Assembly: GCF_020176955.2 (NCBI RefSeq)
Contig: NZ_JAIUCZ020000007.1
Location: 186,001 to 250,000 of the forward strand
From: Nocardia sp. alder85J
GTDB lineage: Bacteria > Actinomycetota > Actinomycetes > Mycobacteriales > Mycobacteriaceae
Length of the DNA: 64,000 nucleotides
Direction of reading: 5' to 3'
Below, in pieces: positions 16,864 through 25,694 of this stretch. A program made the translations under genes and the position numbers. Numbering within the stretch: the first letter of the stretch is position 1; every line of letters begins with the position of its first letter. The notes under the pieces were generated by a model. That model was given only the letters and a program-made list of their open reading frames with translations. It had not been told where the DNA came from and did not search any database.

Positions 16864-18120
16864 TCATGCCCATTCGCCCAGCACCGGCGGGGTGGTCGGC
16901 TCGAATTCGCCGACCAGGTCGGTACCGGGATCGGGTGGTTCCAGGAAGGTGAGGTCGTCATCGTAGAACTCGTCCTCGTCCTCCTCCTCGAACGGGAGCG
17001 GCCGCGGGGCCGTGGCGGCGGGGCCGGACCGGGCGAGATCACCGACGGCGAAGGCGCTGCCCGCGAGACCGCCGCCGATGACACCGGCGGCGGCATTGTC
17101 GAGACCGGAACCGGTGGCGGCGGTGTCGGTCCCGCGACGACGGTCGCGGTCGTCGCGGTCGCGGCGGGGATCGGAGCTCTGGCCGCGGGTCGGGGTGGCC
17201 ACCCCGAGCGGTACACCGGGTGATGGGGCGATCGGCCGGTCCGGTTGCGGCGCAACGGGACCGGCGGGATGGCCCGATGCGGCCGGGACGGCGCCGGCGG
17301 CCACCGACGCGGGCGCGACCACGGACGACGGCGAGGTGGCGGCCGCGCCGGGCACGGCGGTGCCGGTACTCGCGACGGTGTCGAAATCGCCCTCCCGCGA
17401 ACCGGATTCGGGCCGATCCCGGTCGGCCGGACCGGCGGGTGGCTCGGGCAGTGCGGTGGCCCCGGGCACGGTGGCGATCGTCGCCACCTCCGGGGCATCG
17501 CCGCCGGTGTTCCCGGGCGGGGGCGCGGCGGGTGCGACGGCGGTGGCGGCCGGATACAGGCCGCCCTCGTCGAAGGCCGGAATCCCGCTGCCGGTCGGCA
17601 GGAAGACGCCGGCGTACACCGTGTTCATCACCCGCACCGCCTCCTGGCGGGCGTCCTCGGCGGCCTTCTGCACCGCGACATTGGTGACCGCGCGCCGCGG
17701 ATCCAGCAGGGCGCCTTCGAGATCCGGGCGGCCGGCCGGTGATCGCGAGACCGAGGCGCGCAGGGTCTCCGCGGCGTCGTTGGCCTGGCCCAGACGCTGC
17801 CCGACCTCGGCCATCACATCGGAGAGGTGCCGTCCGAACTCCTCGAACGCCCGCACCGCCTCGGCGGCCGTCACCGCCGCGCGACCACGCCAGCCGTCGG
17901 CGACGACGCCGCGGATCTCGGCGTGCGCCTGCTGCACCGCCTCGGCCACCGCCGCCGCCGAGCCCTGCCAGGCCTGCCGACCGGCCGTCAGCACGGCCGG
18001 ATCCAGTTGTGCCACACCACGATGGATGTCCTCGTAGGAGAGGTTGTCGAAAACCTCCACGGTGGGGGCGTAATCGGGGTCGGTGGCGCCGGGGCCACCG
18101 GGGCCGCTGATCTTATGCAT
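16864..18120 (-). CDS. PPE/WXG100-like type VII secretion substrate with long disordered tail
   Basis: A 418-residue protein. Residues 25-175 are helical with a WxG turn (W77-R-G79) between two long helices and an earlier W51-Q-G53, as in WXG100/PPE-fold substrates. Residues 200-350 are Ala/Pro/Gly-rich. An Arg/Asp stretch (PRRDRDDRDRRRG) precedes a short hydrophobic patch (AGVIGGGLAGSAFAVGDLA), and an acidic tail (EEEDEDEFYDDDLTF) ends the chain. It lacks the N-terminal PPE motif proper. The start overlaps the stop of the preceding EspC-like gene by eight bases, implying translational coupling, and the EspG chaperone gene follows. Confidence 0.75.
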   Translation of the reverse strand: MHKISGPGGPGATDPDYAPTVEVFDNLSYEDIHRGVAQLDPAVLTAGRQAWQGSAAAVAEAVQQAHAEIRGVVADGWRGRAAVTAAEAVRAFEEFGRHLSDVMAEVGQRLGQANDAAETLRASVSRSPAGRPDLEGALLDPRRAVTNVAVQKAAEDARQEAVRVMNTVYAGVFLPTGSGIPAFDEGGLYPAATAVAPAAPPPGNTGGDAPEVATIATVPGATALPEPPAGPADRDRPESGSREGDFDTVASTGTAVPGAAATSPSSVVAPASVAAGAVPAASGHPAGPVAPQPDRPIAPSPGVPLGVATPTRGQSSDPRRDRDDRDRRRGTDTAATGSGLDNAAAGVIGGGLAGSAFAVGDLARSGPAATAPRPLPFEEEDEDEFYDDDLTFLEPPDPGTDLVGEFEPTTPPVLGEWA

Positions 18121-18544
18121 GGGCCACTCCGTCCCGGCTGTCCGCCGTGAAACCCGTTGCGGCGCCCACAGTGCCGATGGCGGCGGCCAGCTCGGCATCG
18201 TGCTCGGTGTACGCGGTGGCGCCGGCCCGCAGGGTCTGCGCGAGCCGGCGGGCGGCATCGGCGTAGTCCTGCAACCGTTCCGCCGCCTGCACCGCCTTCT
18301 CCTCGAAGCCGTGCCGCAGCGCGTCACCGGAGCCGAAACCCCCGAAACCCGGCAGCGACACCGCCGTTCGCACCGTGCGGATCTGCGCCTCGATCTGGTC
18401 GGCGAGTTCGTCGTAGCGGTGCGCGCAGCGTTCCAATGTGCCGTCGGCGACGAGCATTCCGTCGACGGACAGGTCACCGTCGCCGACGGCTCGCGTCAGG
18501 GCCGCGACATCCTCGCGCAGACTTCCGGGTTCCTGTGACCGCAC
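18113..18544 (-). CDS. EspC-like type VII secretion target
   Basis: A 143-residue helical protein, first gene of the ESX-accessory operon. Its body LSVDGMLVADGTLERCAHRY resembles the EspC/DUF2580 group, and the last helix ends with the export signal Y112-T-E-H-D116 (YxxxD/E) within GATAYTEHDAELAAAI. A Gly/Phe-rich turn (LPGFGGFGSGD) takes the place of the WxG turn. GTG 18544 is preceded by GAGGGGG. It is probably exported as a heterodimer with the PPE-like protein encoded next. The assignment rests on fold pattern and context. Confidence 0.7.
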   Translation of the reverse strand: MRSQEPGSLREDVAALTRAVGDGDLSVDGMLVADGTLERCAHRYDELADQIEAQIRTVRTAVSLPGFGGFGSGDALRHGFEEKAVQAAERLQDYADAARRLAQTLRAGATAYTEHDAELAAAIGTVGAATGFTADSRDGVAHA

Positions 18545-18571
18545 CGGTCCCCCTCGTTTCTCGTGCTCACC

Positions 18572-19198
18572 TCATCGGCGCCGCACGGGCGCCGCGACCA
18601 CGACGTCGCGAATCCACTCGATGATATCGGCGGTCACCCGGGCGTGCACCGGTTCGTGCAGCAGATCGTGTCCGGCATCCGAGTATTCCCGGAACGTGGC
18701 CAGGGGCTGCTGTCGCGTCCACTGCCGCACCGGTTCGATCGGCGCGCGCCGGTCGTCGGAGCCGTGCAGGATCAGCGCCGGAACCCCCTCCTGCAGTTCG
18801 GGAACCACGATCGTCGCCCGCTCGGGCACGCCGGAGGCGACGATGCCGACGCAGTCGAACCGGCCGTACAGCGCGGTACCCGCGCCCAGCGAATGGCCCA
18901 CCACGATCAGCGGCCCGTCCGGGCGCTCGGCCCGGATCAGATCGAGCAGCGCCTGGGCGTCGACCGCGAGATCGTCGACGAGACCCGGCACCTCGGGATC
19001 CCCCTCACTGAGGCCCTGCCCGGCGGTGTCCAGTCCCCACACCTCGATGTTCGCCGCGCCCAGGCCACGGGCGAAGCGATGGTAGTGGCCGGTGTGCTGA
19101 CCGATCCCCGGCAGCAGCGCGACCAGTGCCTGTGGGTCGTCCATCACCGGCCAGCGCCGATAATGCATCCGGCCATGGGCACTCTCGAAAAACGGCAT
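18572..19198 (-). CDS. Alpha/beta hydrolase, monoacylglycerol-lipase-like
   Basis: A 208-residue serine hydrolase. The nucleophile elbow is VVGHSLGAGTA, the acid is in LILHGSDDRRAP and the histidine in YSDAGHDLLHEP. LLPGIGQHTGHYHRFARGL matches the oxyanion region of monoacylglycerol lipase-like enzymes. The protein is shorter than typical MGLs (about 270) because the cap domain is minimal. The ATG at 19198 (MPFFESAHG) is preferred to the TTG two codons earlier. It follows the EspC-like gene's start by 27 bases on the same strand but has an unrelated function. Confidence 0.88.
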   Translation of the reverse strand: MPFFESAHGRMHYRRWPVMDDPQALVALLPGIGQHTGHYHRFARGLGAANIEVWGLDTAGQGLSEGDPEVPGLVDDLAVDAQALLDLIRAERPDGPLIVVGHSLGAGTALYGRFDCVGIVASGVPERATIVVPELQEGVPALILHGSDDRRAPIEPVRQWTRQQPLATFREYSDAGHDLLHEPVHARVTADIIEWIRDVVVAAPVRRR

Positions 19199-19321
19199 GA
19201 CCAACTATCCTTTCGAAGCCGCTTGTTGCGCCGAACATCATCCGGCGTTCAACCCCCCGTCGCCAACCCCCGCTGCACCGGGACCGGCACGAGCTCGAGC
19301 GGCGCGACCGGTCCGGGCGCC

Positions 19322-20146
19322 TCAGCCGCCGAGCCGGGCGCGGACCAACTGCGGGCCCGCGGTCGCGGTCGGCGTCCGCCCCAGGTAGCGCTGCGCCAGC
19401 GCCAATGCGGGGACATTCTCCACCACTCGGAAATTGTTGTCGTGCAACAGATCCGAGATACCGTCCGGGGTGAACCGACTGATCCAGCGTTCACCGATGG
19501 CGGCCAGCCTGCGATCCCGTTCGGCGGCGACGGCCTGTTGTCCGGGCGTCACGTCCGCCTGCGGCAGGCCGTAGTCGAAGACCATTTCACAGCCGCCGGC
19601 CAGCCCGCCGAGGGCCCGAAGTGTGTCGGAGATCGCGTCGGCGGTGAGATACACGGTGACCCCGAGCCAGATCACGAACACCGGACTGCCGACGTCGAGA
19701 CCGGCTGCGGGCAAAGCGAGTTCGAGCGCGTCGTGCTCGAAATCGACCGGTACGTACGTGACCGAGGCGGGCACCTCGATACCCGCCGCCGCCAGCCGCT
19801 GCCGCTTCCACTGCTGGGTGTCCGGATGGTCCACCTCGAACACGCGTAGCCGCGGGAACGGATTGCGATAGGCGAACGTGTCGAGTCCGGCGCCGAGCAC
19901 CACGACCTGTCCGGCCCCCGCCGCGACCGCCTCGCCCAGCGCGTCCTCCGCGTACCGCGACCGCGCCGCGATGAACAGACGCATGCGCCGGCGCGCGTCG
20001 TCGTCGAGATAGCCGCCTGCCGAGCCGTCGCCGGCGATGGCCCGGGCCAGCGGATCGCGGAACACCGCGCCACGCTCGAGCTCCTGGTGGTCCGCGCGAT
20101 ACCGCGCGGCGCTGTAGGCGGTGCGGCTCGGTTCTCCGGTCTGCAC
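19322..20146 (-). CDS. Class I SAM-dependent methyltransferase (LCMT/PPM1-like)
   Basis: A 274-residue O-methyltransferase-like protein of the family expanded in mycobacteria and nocardia. The N-terminus RTAYSAARYRADHQELERGA and FRDPLARAIAG is diagnostic. The SAM motif VVVLGAGLDTFAYRNPFPRL and the acidic loop VFEVDHPDTQQWKRQRL follow. Substrates of the actinobacterial members are unknown. It diverges from the large helicase-like gene, with 191 bases between starts. Confidence 0.9.
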   Translation of the reverse strand: MQTGEPSRTAYSAARYRADHQELERGAVFRDPLARAIAGDGSAGGYLDDDARRRMRLFIAARSRYAEDALGEAVAAGAGQVVVLGAGLDTFAYRNPFPRLRVFEVDHPDTQQWKRQRLAAAGIEVPASVTYVPVDFEHDALELALPAAGLDVGSPVFVIWLGVTVYLTADAISDTLRALGGLAGGCEMVFDYGLPQADVTPGQQAVAAERDRRLAAIGERWISRFTPDGISDLLHDNNFRVVENVPALALAQRYLGRTPTATAGPQLVRARLGG

Positions 20147-20337
20147 GGGTACTCCTTTTGCTACGCTCGGGCCGAGCCTACCGACATCCCGCCGCGTTTT
20201 GGGCCGCTACCGACGCGCGGTGGCGACACACCCCCCGCGCGCCACGCCGTGCGACCTCGACTGATTACGCTGGTCGCGACCGCCGCACGCCAGGGTGCGG
20301 CGGCCGTGTGCGGGTGTCCGAACACAGGAGGCCGCGG

Positions 20338-23300
20338 GTGATTCTGTTCGGTGATCGTGTCGTGTGCACCGCCGGTGATCTGGCGGCCGCGGCCCGATGC
20401 GAGTTCGCGCTGTTGCGTGCGCTCGACGCCGAGGCAGGTCTGGTATCGGCCGATCCGGTCGTCCCGGCACCTCCCACCCACATAGAGCTATCCAACAGCG
20501 AACTATTCGGCGCCGACCACACCGGCGACACCGCCCGCCTGGTCCGGATCGACCGACCCACCTCCGGCGACCCGGCCGACACCGTCGCCGCCCACACCAC
20601 CGCCCACCGCCGCACCCTCGCCGCCCTGCACACCGGCGCGGATCTGATCCTCGGCGCCACCTTCCTCGACGGCGATTTCACCGCCACCGCCACCGCCCTG
20701 GTCCGCCTACCCGCCACCGGACCACACCTGATCCACCCCGCCGAGGCCACCGATCGCCCCAACAGCAATTCTGTAGCGACCGCAATCTCGGCGAGAACAG
20801 CCGGTGTTCCGGCGGCGCCCGCACACACCGGTCCGGTGTCCACACCGGACATTCGGACGTCGGCCGGGCAGTCGGCGCCCGGCGATCCGAGTACCGATGA
20901 GGTGCCTCTCGGGCACCCCGCACCCGCCCTCCGGCCCGGCGTCGAGGGGCCGGTGGCAGCCCGCCCCGGCCCGGACGCGGCGCACCTCTCCGCTCCCGAC
21001 GCGATACACCCGTTCGGAACCGATGCGACGCAACCAGCCGACGCGGACGGGGTGCGTCCAGCCGACGCCGCGGGAGTACATCCGTCCCACACCAGTGCTG
21101 TGCATCCATCCGATGGCGATGCGGTATACCCGGCCGGCAGCAGCACCGTGCACCCGCACAGTGGCGACGCGGCGCACCCGGCCGACGGCAATGCGGTGCA
21201 TCTGCCCAAGGCCGATCCGGTACCTCCGGCCGGTGCCGACGGGGTGCGTCCGGTCGGCATCGACCCGGTGCACCAGCCCAGTGGCGAGGCGGTGCATCGC
21301 TCCCGCGCCGAGGCGGCACATCCCTCCGGCTCCGAGACGGTGCATCCCGCGCAGGGCATGTTCGAGGTGCCGGGTATGCCGATCGCGCCCGAGCCGGGGC
21401 GGGTCGACGGGCGGTGGACGATGTCGATGCTGGCCGGTGACGGGGATACCGTCGACCGGATCATCGACGGGGACGCGCTCGGGGCCACCGGGTCGGGGGT
21501 CATCGATCAGCGGCGGGCCGAGGAGCCCGCGGCGGGGGCCGATGCGCACGACGGGGATCGGTATCTGCTGTACGCGGCGGTGGCCGACAGCGCGGACGCG
21601 GTGGCCGCGCTCGTGGAGCTGGCGGCGTGCGCGGAGATGTTGCGGCGCAACGGTTTCGTGCCCGATCCGGAGGTCTGGCTGCTGCTGCCGGACGGCAGCC
21701 GGCACGGCTATCCGCTGGACCGGGCGGCGGCGGTGTACGCGGCGCGGCGGCGACGGCTCGCGCGCATCCTCGACGAGAAACAGAACGAACTGCTGCCGGT
21801 GCAGTGGGGCGATCGGCGGTATCTGGCCTGTGGCCAGTGCCCGACCTGCACCGCCGAGTTGCTTGCCGGACGCGATCTGCTGCTGGTGGCCGGGATGCGG
21901 CCGGCGGTGCGGGCCCAGTTGCGCGCGGCCGGGATCACCACCGTGGAGCGGCTGGCGGCCGCCGACGGCGCCGTCACCCGGGTCGCGGCGCACACCTTCG
22001 CCGCGCTGCGGCGGCAGGCCGAACTCCAGGTGCAACGCGAGCGCACCGGGCAGCCGGCCTACACGGTGACCGACGCCAACGCTCTCGCCGCGCTGCCGGA
22101 ACCGTCGCCCGGTGACGTCTTCCTCGTGGTCGCGGGGGCCGCGGTCGGGATCGGCGTGCTCGCCGCGCACACGCCGGAGGGCGGCTCGCCCGCACTGCTG
22201 TTCCATCCGTTCGACGTGCAGGAGGATCCGGCGACACTGCCGCAGTTCCTGCTCGACCGCCGCCTGCGTCACCCCGGGCTGCGGATCTACCACTACCGCA
22301 GCGACGCCCGGCGGCTGCTGACCGAACTGTCGCACCGGTACGGCGCCGACGAGGACCTCACCGCCGAATTACTGGACGCGCTGGTCGACCTGTACCCGGT
22401 GCTGCGGACCGCCACGATCATCGGGCAGCGTTCCTACGATCTGGCCGCGGTGGCCGGTCACCTCGACCCGGAATCCGCACCGGCCGGCGCGGATCTGGAA
22501 TCCGGCTGCGCCCGGTTGCGCTGGTTACAGGGCTGGCTGGGCGACCTGGCCGAGGCGCAGCACATCCCGCTGGGACAGGCGCCGATGACCGCCGCCGTGG
22601 AGCCGGTGCCCGCGGTGGAGGCCGCACTGCGCGAATTCGCGCTGTCCGCCACACCGGAGGACGACACCGCGCACCGGGCCGCCGCGCTGATGGCCGCGGT
22701 GCTCGGTTACCACCGGCGGGAACGACAGCCGCTGCACTGGGCGCATGCCGACCGGCTGCACGGACCGGTCGACGAATGGGACGACGCGCCCGGCGTCCTG
22801 GTCTCCGATTGGGGCAGTGTCGACACCAAATGGCACAGCACCGGCCGGCCGCCGATGCGCCGCTACCTGACCCTCACCGGGCGGCTCGGCACCGGCAGCA
22901 CCCCGGCGCCGGGTTCGCCGGTGCTGACCCTCTACGACCGGCCGGTCCCGGGCATGACCGCCGAACCGGGCCGCCGGGCCGCCGCCCACGCCACCATCCT
23001 CGGCTGCGCGCTGGACGGCAATTTCGACGATGCCGTGCGGGTGGAGGAACAACTGCCCGAGGACTGCGCCCCCTACGACGAACTACCCGCCGCGATCGTG
23101 CCCGGCCCACCCGGGCGCGACGAGAACATCGCGGCCGCACTGGAATTCACCGCGCATCAACTGCTGGTGAGCCTGCCGGCGGTGCCGGCCACCGCGGCGT
23201 TCGACCTGCTGTGCCGCCGCCGGCCGCGGCTGCGCTCCGGCGCGGCGCTGCCGGAGGTGTGCGGTGACCACGCGGCCACGGTCACCGCCGCGGTGCTCGA

Positions 23301-24438
23301 TCTCGACGAGTCCTATCTCGCGGTGCAGGGCCCGTCCGGCACCGGCAAGACCGATACCGCCGCGCGGGTGATCGAGCGGCTGGTCACCCGGCACAGGTGG
23401 CGCGTCGGCGTGGTGGCGCAGGCGCACGCACCGGTCGAACAATTGCTGGACGCGCTGGTCCGGGTCGGGGTGCTGCCCGAACTGGTGGCGAAATCGGAGG
23501 CGCAGGCCGTCGCGCCGGAATGGCTGGCGATCGCGCCCGCGCGCTACGCCCGCTTCCTGGACAACGCGGTGAACGGTTGCGTGATCGGCGGCCTGCCCGG
23601 CGATTTCGCCGACGACGAGCGGGTGGCCGCGGGTGCGCTGGACCTGCTGGTGATCGCCGACGCGGGTGGTTTCCCGCTGGCCGACACCGTGGCGGTGGCC
23701 GCTGGCGCCCGCAATCTGCTGCTGCTCGGCGATCCGGCGCCGCTGTCCGGCAACGGAATCCATCCCGAGCCGGTGCAGGAATCGGCGCTGGGCCGGGTGG
23801 TCGGCGACGCGCCCACGCTGCCACCGGAATTCGGCTACTTCCTGGACCGCACCTGGCGGATGCATCCGCGGCTGTGCGGCCCGGTGTCGCGGCTGCGCTA
23901 CGGCAACCGGCTGCGGTCCAACGAGATCGTCACGCTGGCACGGGATCTGGCCGGGGTTCCGGCGGGGGTGCGGACGGCGCCGGTCCAGCATCACGGCAAC
24001 AGCACCGAATCCGTCGAGGAGGCACGGGAAATCGTGCGCCGGGTCCGCGCGCTGCTCGGCCTGCCGTGGCGGCAGGGCGCGGTGACCCGGCGGCTGCACC
24101 CGCACGACATCCTGGTGATCGCGCCCTATCCCGCGCAGGTGGCCCGGATCCGGACGATGTTGTCGCGGGCCCGGATCGAGGATGTGCTGGTCGGTACCGC
24201 GGACCGGTTCCGCGGCCGGGAGGCGGCGGTGGTGCTGATCTCGATGACCACCTCCTCGCCCACCGACGCCCCGCACGGCATCGGCGCGCTGCTGTCCCGG
24301 CACTGGCTGACCGCCGCGGTCGCGCGGGCGATGTGGACCGCGGTGATCGTGCACTCACCGCTGCTGGCGGAGTATCTGCCCGACACTCCGGACCAGCTCG
24401 ACGATCTCGCGGCCTTCCTGGAACTGTCCGCGGGCTGA
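20338..24438 (+). CDS. TM0106-like RecB/RNase H/SF1 helicase-fold protein with altered active sites
   Basis: A 1,366-residue multidomain protein. The GTG start has AGGAGG six bases upstream. The layout matches the TM0106-type fusion: RecB-like nuclease domain, Cys cluster C498-GQ-C501-PT-C504, an RNase H-like (YprB) domain, then an SF1 helicase. Walker A is intact (GPSGTGKT, 998-1005). Other key sites look lost. The RecB D-x-K strand reads LLYAAVADSAD (410-420) and the earlier Asp strand reads TATATAL (115-121). The RNase H D-x-E-G-D reads V597-VAGA601. Walker B DEAG reads A1107-DAG. Motif III QQ reads A1134-P, motif V QGQE reads R1292-GRE, and motif VI N...RAR reads T1325...RAM. A repeat-rich insertion splits the nuclease domain (residues about 140-400). 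It may act as an ATP-binding scaffold; this is inference. Confidence 0.8.
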   Translation: MILFGDRVVCTAGDLAAAARCEFALLRALDAEAGLVSADPVVPAPPTHIELSNSELFGADHTGDTARLVRIDRPTSGDPADTVAAHTTAHRRTLAALHTGADLILGATFLDGDFTATATALVRLPATGPHLIHPAEATDRPNSNSVATAISARTAGVPAAPAHTGPVSTPDIRTSAGQSAPGDPSTDEVPLGHPAPALRPGVEGPVAARPGPDAAHLSAPDAIHPFGTDATQPADADGVRPADAAGVHPSHTSAVHPSDGDAVYPAGSSTVHPHSGDAAHPADGNAVHLPKADPVPPAGADGVRPVGIDPVHQPSGEAVHRSRAEAAHPSGSETVHPAQGMFEVPGMPIAPEPGRVDGRWTMSMLAGDGDTVDRIIDGDALGATGSGVIDQRRAEEPAAGADAHDGDRYLLYAAVADSADAVAALVELAACAEMLRRNGFVPDPEVWLLLPDGSRHGYPLDRAAAVYAARRRRLARILDEKQNELLPVQWGDRRYLACGQCPTCTAELLAGRDLLLVAGMRPAVRAQLRAAGITTVERLAAADGAVTRVAAHTFAALRRQAELQVQRERTGQPAYTVTDANALAALPEPSPGDVFLVVAGAAVGIGVLAAHTPEGGSPALLFHPFDVQEDPATLPQFLLDRRLRHPGLRIYHYRSDARRLLTELSHRYGADEDLTAELLDALVDLYPVLRTATIIGQRSYDLAAVAGHLDPESAPAGADLESGCARLRWLQGWLGDLAEAQHIPLGQAPMTAAVEPVPAVEAALREFALSATPEDDTAHRAAALMAAVLGYHRRERQPLHWAHADRLHGPVDEWDDAPGVLVSDWGSVDTKWHSTGRPPMRRYLTLTGRLGTGSTPAPGSPVLTLYDRPVPGMTAEPGRRAAAHATILGCALDGNFDDAVRVEEQLPEDCAPYDELPAAIVPGPPGRDENIAAALEFTAHQLLVSLPAVPATAAFDLLCRRRPRLRSGAALPEVCGDHAATVTAAVLDLDESYLAVQGPSGTGKTDTAARVIERLVTRHRWRVGVVAQAHAPVEQLLDALVRVGVLPELVAKSEAQAVAPEWLAIAPARYARFLDNAVNGCVIGGLPGDFADDERVAAGALDLLVIADAGGFPLADTVAVAAGARNLLLLGDPAPLSGNGIHPEPVQESALGRVVGDAPTLPPEFGYFLDRTWRMHPRLCGPVSRLRYGNRLRSNEIVTLARDLAGVPAGVRTAPVQHHGNSTESVEEAREIVRRVRALLGLPWRQGAVTRRLHPHDILVIAPYPAQVARIRTMLSRARIEDVLVGTADRFRGREAAVVLISMTTSSPTDAPHGIGALLSRHWLTAAVARAMWTAVIVHSPLLAEYLPDTPDQLDDLAAFLELSAG
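20974..21357 (+). repeat. Sixteen in-frame 24-bp repeats encoding an octapeptide
   Basis: Residues 213-340 of the helicase-like protein consist of sixteen contiguous degenerate octapeptides with consensus near D-A-V-H-P-A-D-G. Position 3 is usually V or A, 4 usually H, 5 usually P. Individual units include DAIHPFGT, DGVRPADA, DAVYPAGS, DAAHPADG, DPVHQPSG and ETVHPAQG. The phase is exact over 384 bases with no indel. It resembles a coding minisatellite expanded inside an insertion in the nuclease domain, so copy number may vary among strains. Confidence 0.85.
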
Positions 24439-24457
24439 CCGCCGAATCCGGCCGGTA

Positions 24458-25648
24458 TCAGCCGAAATTGCGGCCCTCGCCGCGATAGGTCGGCACCGGG
24501 GTGCGGGCGCCGCCGGCGCCGACGAGGTGCACGGTGTCGAAGCGTTCGCAGAGCTCACCGGCCTTGGCGTGCCGGAACCACACCCGGTCGCCGATGGTGG
24601 TCAGCGCTCCCGCGTTGCGCAGCGGTGTCTGCACCTCTCCCGCGCCCTCGGTGCCGATGAGCTGCAAGGCCCTGGGCCACACCGGCTTCGGCACCCGCGA
24701 CGCGCCCGCCGGGCCGGAGGCGATGTACCCGCCGGAGTAGACGGTGGCGATGCCCGGGGCGGGTTGCCGCAGCACCGGCTGCGCGAAGAACAGCGCCGGG
24801 CGCGGATGGAAGCTGCGGTAGCCGTCGAACAGGGTGGGCGCGTACAGGCCGGAGCCGGCGGTCACCTCGGTCACCTCGGGAGCGGACACGCTGACCTCGA
24901 CCGAACCGCTGCCGCCGCTGTTGACGATCGCCAGCGGGCCGGTCACCGACCGCACCGCGTCCAGCACCAGCCGGCGGCGGGCGCCGATCTCGGCCGCGGA
25001 GGCGCGCTTGACCAGCCGGACCGCGGGATTGGTATCGGGCAACCCGGCGATCTGAGCCTCGTAGGTCATCACGCCGACGACGTCGAAGCCGCGCTCGCAA
25101 GCCGCGCGGGCCAGTCGCTCGGCCTGTTCGGGGGTGCGGATCGGGGATCGGCGCACCCCGAGGTGCAGTCGGCCGATCCGCAGGGAGGCGTCGACGTCCA
25201 CGCACACCCGCGGCCGCACCCGGGCCGTGCCCAGTGCCGCGCGGATCAGCTCCAGTTGCGCGACGTCATCGATCATCAGCGTGATCGAGGCGAGCAGCAC
25301 GGGATCGGCGCCGAGTTCGGCCAGTGCGGCGCGGTGCACGGTGGGATAGCCCAGCAGCACGTCGCGGGCGCCCTGGCGGACCAGCCAGATCGCTTCCGGC
25401 AGCGAATAGCCCATGATGCCGGCGAAACCACCGGCGGCGGTCAGCTCCGGGCCGAGCACCTCGGCGAGGACTGCGCGACAGCGCACCGACTTGCTCGCCA
25501 CCCGGATCGGCACCCCGTTCGCGCGGCGCACCAGATCCGCGGCATTGGCGCGCAGTGCGCTGAGGTCGAGCGCGGCCAGCGGCGGATCCAGCTCGGCGGT
25601 CGCCGCGTGCAGGCCGGCGATCGTGGACGCGTCTGTCACGGATCCCAC
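24458..25648 (-). CDS. PLP-dependent amino acid deaminase/aldolase (D-threonine aldolase-like)
   Basis: A 396-residue fold-type III PLP enzyme. The PLP lysine is in VPIRVASKSVRCRAVLAEVL near residue 54, and the alanine-racemase N-terminal barrel follows (GFAGIMGYSLPEAIWLVRQG). VVGVMTYEAQIAGLPD and VNSGGSGSVEVS line the cofactor site. The C-terminal beta domain ends IGDRVWFRHAKAGELCERFD, where the metal-binding residues of D-threonine aldolase/D-serine dehydratase relatives lie. The start is GTG at 25648 or the in-frame GTG two codons later. It converges with the helicase-like gene. Confidence 0.88.
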   Translation of the reverse strand: MGSVTDASTIAGLHAATAELDPPLAALDLSALRANAADLVRRANGVPIRVASKSVRCRAVLAEVLGPELTAAGGFAGIMGYSLPEAIWLVRQGARDVLLGYPTVHRAALAELGADPVLLASITLMIDDVAQLELIRAALGTARVRPRVCVDVDASLRIGRLHLGVRRSPIRTPEQAERLARAACERGFDVVGVMTYEAQIAGLPDTNPAVRLVKRASAAEIGARRRLVLDAVRSVTGPLAIVNSGGSGSVEVSVSAPEVTEVTAGSGLYAPTLFDGYRSFHPRPALFFAQPVLRQPAPGIATVYSGGYIASGPAGASRVPKPVWPRALQLIGTEGAGEVQTPLRNAGALTTIGDRVWFRHAKAGELCERFDTVHLVGAGGARTPVPTYRGEGRNFG

Positions 25649-25694
25649 TGAATCATGAAACTGGTCAATCGTCCAGTTATGCGGACGGCGCGGT

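Noticed and set aside
20974..21357. CRISPR array interpretation of the 24-bp repeats
   Set aside because: Units are contiguous, degenerate, in frame and without spacers, so they are protein-coding tandem repeats.
20707..22335. 542-codon minus-strand frame across the repeat region
   Set aside because: The repeat tract keeps several frames open; only the plus frame has a ribosome site and continues into the helicase domains.
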